Source: JBDTRY01 sp039931435 (GTDB taxonomy: Bacteria > Acidobacteriota > Thermoanaerobaculia > Gp7-AA8). Taken from it: a stretch of DNA of 6,912 bases. The stretch's first letter is position 1. The number at the start of each line of letters is the position of its first letter. Positions 1 to 4,162 of this stretch are shown here, piece by piece. The notes below the pieces were generated by a model. That model was not told where the DNA came from. It saw only the letters and a program-made list of their open reading frames with translations, and did no database searches. Location of the stretch: contig JBDTRY010000204.1 in the NCBI GenBank assembly GCA_039931435.1, positions 1 to 6,912 on the forward strand, read 5' to 3'. The position numbers and the translations under genes were made by a program.

Positions 1-17
1 GCTAACGCGTTGAGAAC

Positions 18-55
18 GGCTCCTGGGATGCAAAGGATCCCGGAGCCACTTTTTT
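18..55 (+). terminator. Rho-independent terminator of a gene left of the window
   Basis: GGCTCC-T-GGGAT at 18-29 pairs with ATCCC-GGAGCC at 37-47: an 11-bp GC-rich stem with one bulged T and a 7-base loop. AC and six T residues (50-55) follow. This is the standard intrinsic terminator layout on the + strand. No A-run precedes the stem, so it should not work on the - strand. It implies a + strand gene ending just before the window. Confidence 0.8.
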
Positions 56-658
56 GTCTGGACAATCCCCCTTCAGGCGACTTCCGATTCCAGTTCCAGT
101 CTCCCGTTGCCTTCTGTCCAAACATGGGGTTCCTCGTGAATCGCAGCGACAAGGGGCCGGCCGATTCATTGCGTGGTTGAAATCATCGACCCGAAAAAAA
201 GCAGGCGGTTAAGAGGCTTCTACGGTCTGAGTCGGCGAAAGGCGGATGCTAGTGGTCGCCCCAGCATTCTAATCAGAGTAGGACGGTTCCGTCCGCGCCG
301 GACGATCTGCCCGAAATAATCATGTTCAAGCTGCGTAGCGGTATCCACAGGAGCGATTAGTACCACGCGAAGCTCCGGCTAACGTCCTAGACACCAATGA
401 TTGTCGACAAGAGTTCAGGCGGCTTCTGCAACCTGACGTAGAGCTGAACGGCGGCGGTCCCCCATCATCCAAGTGAGGCCACGTGCATCACGGTGACCGT
501 CAAGGATCATTCTGTGACCAGACGAGCGATGGGAGCGTATCGACTACATATCGCACATAGGCTAGACTCGATAGAAATTACATAACTGGCGAGGCGGTGT
601 GCGCAACAGGTACGTGCGTTGCGGTTGTGTCACCAGTGACGAAAGAAAGGTCTAGAGC
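56..658. other. Intergenic stretch without a recognisable gene
   Basis: About 600 bases in which I find no gene, RNA or mobile element. Stops are frequent in all frames. The longest frame I read by hand on the - strand (about 51 codons, roughly 217-375) has unbiased codon use and resembles no family I know. Near the right end are short GTGAC-containing palindromes (490-500 and 629-640) that may belong to the control region of the gene at 659. No good -35/-10 pair was found. Confidence 0.5.
629..640. promoter_or_regulatory. Short palindrome upstream of the zinc-ribbon/TM2 gene (possible operator)
   Basis: GTCAC-CA-GTGAC is a perfect 5+2+5 inverted repeat ending 18 bases before the ATG at 659 and just before the Shine-Dalgarno stretch. 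A related perfect palindrome, ACGGT-G-ACCGT, lies at 490-500, and another GTGACC at 514-519. Recurrence of the GTGAC half-site suggests a binding site, but sequences this short recur by chance, and no regulator is visible in the window. Confidence 0.22.
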
Positions 659-1006
659 ATGTTTTGTGGTGCCTGTGGAAATAAAGTCGAAAATCCCAAC
701 GCGGTGATATGCGTTTCTTGTGGCTCTTCTCTGATGGCGGGTGGCGGCAAGATCTATCCGTCGGCCCCGCCTAAAGATCCGGTTCTGATGGCTATCCTGA
801 GCGGCTGTTGCATCGCAGGTTTAGGTCAGATTGTGATCGGACAGGTGGGAAAGGGCGTGTTGATAATGATCGGCTCAGTCATCCTTGCGCTCTTTACAGT
901 GGGCCTGTCGATCTTAATCACCTGGCCCCTCGGTGCGTTGGATGCCTACATCGTCGCGAAAAAACTGGCAGAAGGTAGGCCGGTCGGTCAGTGGGAGTTC
1001 TTTTGA
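659..1006 (+). CDS. Zinc-ribbon, TM2-like small membrane protein
   Basis: A 115-residue protein of unknown function. It opens with a zinc ribbon: CxxC at Cys3/Cys6 and a second CxxC at Cys18/Cys21, which should bind one zinc ion in the cytoplasm. After a Pro/Lys-rich linker come two hydrophobic helices (about 42-60 and 66-92). The first ends in GLGQ (54-57) followed by an IxxGQxGKG stretch, and the second is followed by DAY (95-97). That pattern is shared with TM2-like proteins, where the two helices form a hairpin in the inner membrane. The ATG has the purine-rich Shine-Dalgarno stretch GAAAGAAAGG (641-650) 8 bases upstream. The end overlaps the DUF2752 gene, so the two are almost certainly co-transcribed. 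The family assignment is good; the function (membrane stress, scaffolding or envelope homeostasis have been suggested for such proteins) is not known from sequence. Confidence 0.88.
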   Translation: MFCGACGNKVENPNAVICVSCGSSLMAGGGKIYPSAPPKDPVLMAILSGCCIAGLGQIVIGQVGKGVLIMIGSVILALFTVGLSILITWPLGALDAYIVAKKLAEGRPVGQWEFF

Positions 1007-1359
1007 ACCGACGCGGATTCGTCGAAGCGGGATTGATAGGTGCCGTCATTGCCTACTTCGTAATGGCTCCTTCGCTTCCAATAGTTCGTTTGTGTCCGTT
1101 CCATTACATGATCGGCCATGACTGTCCCACTTGCGGAGTCACTAGATCGGTATGGCATCTGATGCATGGCAGGTTCGCCGAAGCATGGAGCTTAAACCCC
1201 ATCGGCTATGTCGCCGTCGTTATCTTCCTCCGCCGCATTGTGGTGTTACTCCTCCCACGCAGTAGCAGCGCGGTTGTTTGCCAACATCGGGTCGTCGACT
1301 TCAGCCTTCTGACGTTGTTCGTCGTGTTCGGAGGCATGCACTACTTTCAAACATCCTGA
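991..1359 (+). CDS. DUF2752 family membrane protein
   Basis: A 122-residue protein carrying the DUF2752 signature: CP (35-36), then GHDCPTCGVTR (42-52), HGRF (59-62) and NP (69-70). The conserved cysteines, TR and NP are the family hallmark. Three hydrophobic segments are visible (about 11-30, 72-89, 103-120), so it is an inner-membrane protein. The biochemical role of the family is unknown. Two starts are possible. GTG at 991 overlaps the upstream gene by 16 bases. TTG at 1003 is in frame, lies on the TGA stop of that gene, and has GGGAG (993-997) 5 bases before it. The TTG start has the better ribosome site and would give tight translational coupling and a 118-residue protein; the longer frame is reported here. 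The C-terminus (GGMHYFQTS) is short after the last helix. Members of this family are, from memory, often found beside small TM2 or dispanin-like proteins, as here. Confidence 0.85.
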   Translation: MGVLLNRRGFVEAGLIGAVIAYFVMAPSLPIVRLCPFHYMIGHDCPTCGVTRSVWHLMHGRFAEAWSLNPIGYVAVVIFLRRIVVLLLPRSSSAVVCQHRVVDFSLLTLFVVFGGMHYFQTS

Positions 1360-1433
1360 GACAAAGACTCTTTCAGAAATAGTAAATAACGTCGGACCTT
1401 CTTCTATCGCTAAACGACGACTTCAGGTAAGGG

Positions 1434-1742
1434 TGAAGTGATCCCATTTTCGCACCATTGCGATGACAGTCGGTTTGACGGTCAAGCGGCACGGTTGGCT
1501 TCCGTTCTTCCGTCGCTGAGGCTGTTGTCGATCGTCTCTCGGGGATGGCAGGGGAACTCGCGTGAAGTTAGATATCCGAGCGAGGTGCAACGGCGCTCCG
1601 TATTGCAGTAGAGGCGATGCTCCTCGATGAGTAGGCGCGCTTCGAGCAGTGAGGTGAAGACCTCCGTTTTGAGCATTTGTCGCGGAACCGCTGCTGAGCG
1701 ATTCGCTGAAGCATTTTGTCAGGGGCTGGCCGCCTCGATTCT
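1434..1742 (-). mobile_element. Remnant of an IS3-family insertion sequence (one end and 3' part of the transposase)
   Basis: The + strand from 1434 reads TGAAGTGATCCC followed by ATTTTCGCACCA. This has the layout of IS3-family terminal repeats, which begin with TGA and usually contain an ATTTTxGxACCA-like block (family knowledge). About 20 bases inside it lies the stop codon of a degraded transposase read on the - strand (1742 to 1482). Only this end is clear. The rest of the transposase, the first reading frame and the opposite end are missing or unrecognisable by about 1770-1868. A weak GGTGCGAA match at 1846-1853 could be a trace of the other end but diverges after eight bases. No target-site duplication could be established. 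Confidence 0.65.
1482..1742 (-). pseudogene. IS3-family transposase (OrfB, integrase core C-terminus), decayed
   Basis: The open part from 1676 down to the TGA at 1482 reads LKTEVFTSLLEARLLIEEHR, then CNTERR and SLGYLTSREF. These match the end of IS3-family OrfB transposases (typically EVFxSLxEARxLIExWR...YNxxRPHSxLGYLTPxEF). Upstream the match continues only if lesions are repaired. IEAASP (1739-1722) is followed by TGA (1721-1719) where the family has Trp, then QNASA. A base is missing near 1704 (the AES motif, whose Glu is the last DDE catalytic residue), another near 1689 (before RFRDKC) and a third near 1673 (before LKTEVF). With these restored the chain is continuous. A weaker match may reach 1763. 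One nonsense codon and three single-base deletions in under 100 bases show long-term decay; it cannot encode an active transposase. Confidence 0.75.
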
Positions 1743-1868
1743 GGTGGCGCTTCAGTTGCGGAGTGGGTTAACAGGGAGTTTTAGGTATGAAGCGTTCCGA
1801 GGGATCGGGTATAAACGTGCATAGATGGCGTATCACCTGTCCGGTGCGAACAAACCGTTCCAGTAGGT

Positions 1869-2519
1869 ATGATTACGTATCACGCATTCAAGGTCGAAAC
1901 GTTGCAAACAATTAATTGGCGCCGGGGGTTTTTTCGCCTATACGTAGTATTCGCGGCGCTGTGGCTTGGATTGTGCGTGCTCTTTGCGGCGGGATCCGCC
2001 TGGACATTTTCAGGAATCCTCTTCGCTTTGGCCGTGCCGGGGGCGCTTCTCCTCGCTTTCGGCGTAGGCACGTGGGCGCTTAAGGGTTTCACCAATGCCT
2101 CTACCCAAACGGATACAACTTCAAAGAGTTGGCGTGATCGAATTGCAACAATCGAGCTGACCCGGACAAAAGCGTGCCTACTATCGTTGTTTGGACCCGC
2201 CGGTTTTGTCTTGGTGTCGTTGGTCGTGGGGTTTGCCGTCGGCGAATTTATTGAATTCGCGTCCGGGGGCAAGACACCATCCTGGCTCGATATTCCCATC
2301 GGAATCGCGTTAACAGTCGGCTTTATCGCGGTTGTGGCAGGATCACTCGCTATCCGACTCTACAGCGCACGTTGGTACGTTGTGGACAAGGGACGCGATC
2401 CAAACTGGGGGGCGGTCGCCATTTTTGGGTTTTGGGGTTGGATAGTGCTCTGGTCCTTGGCCGATTTGGGGGTATCGCTACCAGAATTACAAGGTGTTTC
2501 AACCGCCAGCGAAGTATAA
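1869..2519 (+). CDS. Hypothetical five-helix membrane protein
   Basis: A 216-residue protein I do not recognise as a named family. Five hydrophobic segments are visible: about 21-42, 47-71, 103-125, 142-165 and 180-199, with a polar Thr/Ser/Lys-rich loop at 74-100. Features shared with small bacterial membrane proteins of unknown function are the NWRRGFFRLYVV entry to helix 1 and DKGRDPNWGAVAIFGFWGW before helix 5. No signal peptidase site, catalytic motif or metal ligand is seen. The ATG at 1869 has no usable Shine-Dalgarno sequence: GTAGG at 1863-1867 is only one base away. Translation may start weakly, or the leader may be very short. The IS remnant upstream ends close to this gene, so its original promoter may have been replaced. 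That this is a real gene is supported by its regular helix pattern over the whole length; its role is unknown. Confidence 0.7.
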   Translation: MITYHAFKVETLQTINWRRGFFRLYVVFAALWLGLCVLFAAGSAWTFSGILFALAVPGALLLAFGVGTWALKGFTNASTQTDTTSKSWRDRIATIELTRTKACLLSLFGPAGFVLVSLVVGFAVGEFIEFASGGKTPSWLDIPIGIALTVGFIAVVAGSLAIRLYSARWYVVDKGRDPNWGAVAIFGFWGWIVLWSLADLGVSLPELQGVSTASEV

Positions 2520-2978
2520 GGCGATGAGACGGTAACTACAGGACATTCGAGTTTGGAGCCTCTCCCCTGCCGCATCGCCGCGCATGACTAATCCTTCTGA
2601 TCTGCCAACGGTTTTCGTACCACATGAAATCACATTTTTTCACTCGAGGCATTCTTAGATTCAACGATTTGCTTCGAGGGTCCAGTACATGCGCCGAATG
2701 TTTGCCGAGTAGCACATCCGCACACGTACATCCCAGCATCGGAAAGAAGGCGAACGGCAGCAGGAGTGACAGCTCCCTGGACCCGGCCGGCCTCTCTCCC
2801 CGGCTTCCGACGTCGATTCTTCGAGGCTCGGGAGATCGATCCATCAGAGGGAACTCACCGGCGTCGTCTAGCTCCCTTGGTCTCTCTTCCGCCGTCACTC
2901 TGGATCCTCCCCTCGGAGGTAGGTGTCGACTGAGGTGGAATCTTCCAGCTGACGGCGTCCGGGCCTGCCTTCCTGCGC
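2520..2978. other. Non-coding gap between convergent genes
   Basis: About 460 bases lie between the + strand membrane protein and the end of the - strand ketoacyl synthase gene. Two long overlapping frames exist here (2536-2982 on - and 2624-3013 on +). Both are Arg/Ser/Pro-rich, show no domain and have many AGA/AGG codons, so I treat both as spurious. An imperfect inverted repeat CTCGAGGCA...TGCTTCGAG (2643-2679) with an 18-base loop and a small CCTCC-CCTC-GGAGG hairpin (about 2906-2919) are present. Neither is followed by a T-run on the needed strand, so no convergent terminator can be named. Confidence 0.45.
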
Positions 2979-4064
2979 TCACTCGCCCGGCACTCGGTAC
3001 ACAGCGGCGTTGATGTTCATCCCCGCTCCTACGGATGCAAAAACCATCGTGTCGCCCGGGGCAAAAGTCTGACCGTTCATCTCGCCCTTGATGATGAGGT
3101 CGTACAGCGTGGGGATCGTGGCCACGGAACTATTTCCGAGCCAGGAGATCGTCATGGGCATGACTGTCTCCGAAGGAACGTCCATTCCATAAAGCTCATA
3201 GAGCGCCTCGAGAATGGCCTGATCCATCTTGCCGTTCGCCTGGTGGATGAGAATCCTCGACACCTGGCGAAGGTCCACTCCGGCCTTGTCGAGGCTCTGC
3301 TTCATCCCGCCGGCGACCGTGCTCAAGGCGTAGCGATAGAGCTTGCGCCCTTCCATCTTCAGGAAGAGTGACTCCAGGAAAGCGGACTCATTGAAAGAAC
3401 CGCCCATGAAGAGCATGCTGGCGTGATCGAGCGTATCCGATCGCACGGTGTGGGAGAGAATTCCCACAGCCTCACTGGTCTCTCGTCCCTCCAGAATCAC
3501 AGCGCCAGCGCCGTCCGAGTAAATCAGGCTGTCACGATCGTGAGGATCGGAGACGCGCGACAGCGTCTCCGCACCGATGATCATGGCCCGCCGTACGTCT
3601 CCGGAACGGATCATGTAGTCGGCCTGGATCACCCCCTGCAACCATCCCGGACATCCGAAAACCAGATCCATCGCTACGGTCGCCGGATTTTCGATTTGCA
3701 GCCGCGACTTCACCCGCGCCGCCAGCGAGGGCACGAGGTCGGATCGGGCTCCATGCACCCGAACGTCACCGAAATTGTGGGCAACGATGATGTAGTCCAG
3801 CGTCTCGCCGTCGATCCCTGAAGATTGCAGAGCCTTCCGGGCCGCATCCAGCGCCAGATCCGATGTGACCGTTCCCTCGGCGGCATAGCGGCGCTCGCGA
3901 ATCCCCGTGATCTCCTCGAACTGCCGCAGGATTTCCGTGTTGGTTTTGGCAATCGGCTTCCGGTCCGGCCCGAGGAAACGGTGATTCAGAAATGCGTCGT
4001 TGGGCACGACCACAGGCGGGATATGGCTGCCGCTTCCGACAATCACTGATCGAATCTGCTTCAT
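2979..4064 (-). CDS. 3-oxoacyl-ACP synthase III (FabH-like ketosynthase)
   Basis: A 361-residue thiolase-fold condensing enzyme. By family knowledge it joins a short acyl-CoA starter to malonyl-ACP, the first condensation of fatty acid (or related polyketide) synthesis in the cytosol. The catalytic triad is intact: Cys138 in VFGCPGW (codon at 3653-3651), His274 in ILIHQANGKM and Asn311 in SWLGNSSVA. SDGAGAVIL (183-191) and SVGAGMNINA (344-353) are further conserved blocks. At 361 residues it is longer than E. coli FabH (317), mainly through an N-terminal region with NHRFLGPDRKPIAKTNTEIL (27-46). This recalls the FabH-like subgroup common in Bacteroidota rather than the housekeeping enzyme, so the starter could be branched or unusual. 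The start is ATG at 4064 with GAGG (4078-4075) 10 bases upstream. It follows the kinase gene on the same strand after 98 bases. No fabD, fabG or acpP lies in the window, so it may serve a side pathway. Enzyme class is certain; the exact substrate is open. Confidence 0.93.
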   Translation of the reverse strand: MKQIRSVIVGSGSHIPPVVVPNDAFLNHRFLGPDRKPIAKTNTEILRQFEEITGIRERRYAAEGTVTSDLALDAARKALQSSGIDGETLDYIIVAHNFGDVRVHGARSDLVPSLAARVKSRLQIENPATVAMDLVFGCPGWLQGVIQADYMIRSGDVRRAMIIGAETLSRVSDPHDRDSLIYSDGAGAVILEGRETSEAVGILSHTVRSDTLDHASMLFMGGSFNESAFLESLFLKMEGRKLYRYALSTVAGGMKQSLDKAGVDLRQVSRILIHQANGKMDQAILEALYELYGMDVPSETVMPMTISWLGNSSVATIPTLYDLIIKGEMNGQTFAPGDTMVFASVGAGMNINAAVYRVPGE

Positions 4065-4125
4065 CGTTTCATTGCCTCGAGATACGAAGCCCCGGGTGGT
4101 TCACAACGCCTCCAGAAAATTTTCC

Positions 4126-4151
4126 GGCGCCGGGTCCCCTGGACTGGCGCC
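4126..4151 (-). terminator. GC-rich hairpin between kinase and ketosynthase genes (possible terminator or attenuator)
   Basis: GGCGCCGGGTCC (4126-4137) and GGACTGGCGCC (4141-4151) pair as a 6-bp GC clamp plus four inner pairs, with a small internal mismatch and a CCT loop. On the - strand the stem lies 11 bases after the kinase stop codon. It is followed by GGAAAATTTTCTGG, that is, a weak T-run displaced by six bases. The position fits a terminator for the kinase gene; the poor T-run suggests partial read-through into the ketosynthase gene. Confidence 0.45.
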
Positions 4152-4162
4152 GCCGTACAATC

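Noticed and set aside
217..375. A roughly 51-codon - strand frame beginning after a TAG, reading PELRVVLIAPVD...
   Set aside because: Its start looks protein-like, but it has no start codon in a good context, no codon bias and no family match; two stops lie just upstream. A chance frame or an unrecognisable fossil.
1360..1433. Possible terminator after the DUF2752 gene
   Set aside because: Only short pairings (AAAGA/TCTTT, CGTCG/CGACG) without a T-run were found.
1627..1824. A 65-codon + strand frame
   Set aside because: It is antisense to the IS3 transposase remnant, which explains this stretch.
2643..2679. Inverted repeat CTCGAGGCA...TGCTTCGAG as a terminator
   Set aside because: The T-run (2635-2640) lies before the stem on the + strand and reads as A on the - strand; the 18-base loop is also long.
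2536..2982. A 148-codon - strand frame whose GTG start overlaps the ketosynthase stop by 4 bases (GTGA)
   Set aside because: The overlap looks like coupling, but the product is Arg-rich with many AGA/AGG codons and low third-position bias, has no domain and lacks a good ribosome site. Homologues in other species would change this view.
2624..3013. A 129-codon + strand frame in the gap before the ketosynthase gene
   Set aside because: Ser/Arg/Pro-rich composition, no recognisable family, overlaps the 3' end of a certain gene on the other strand, and competes with the - strand frame over the same bases.
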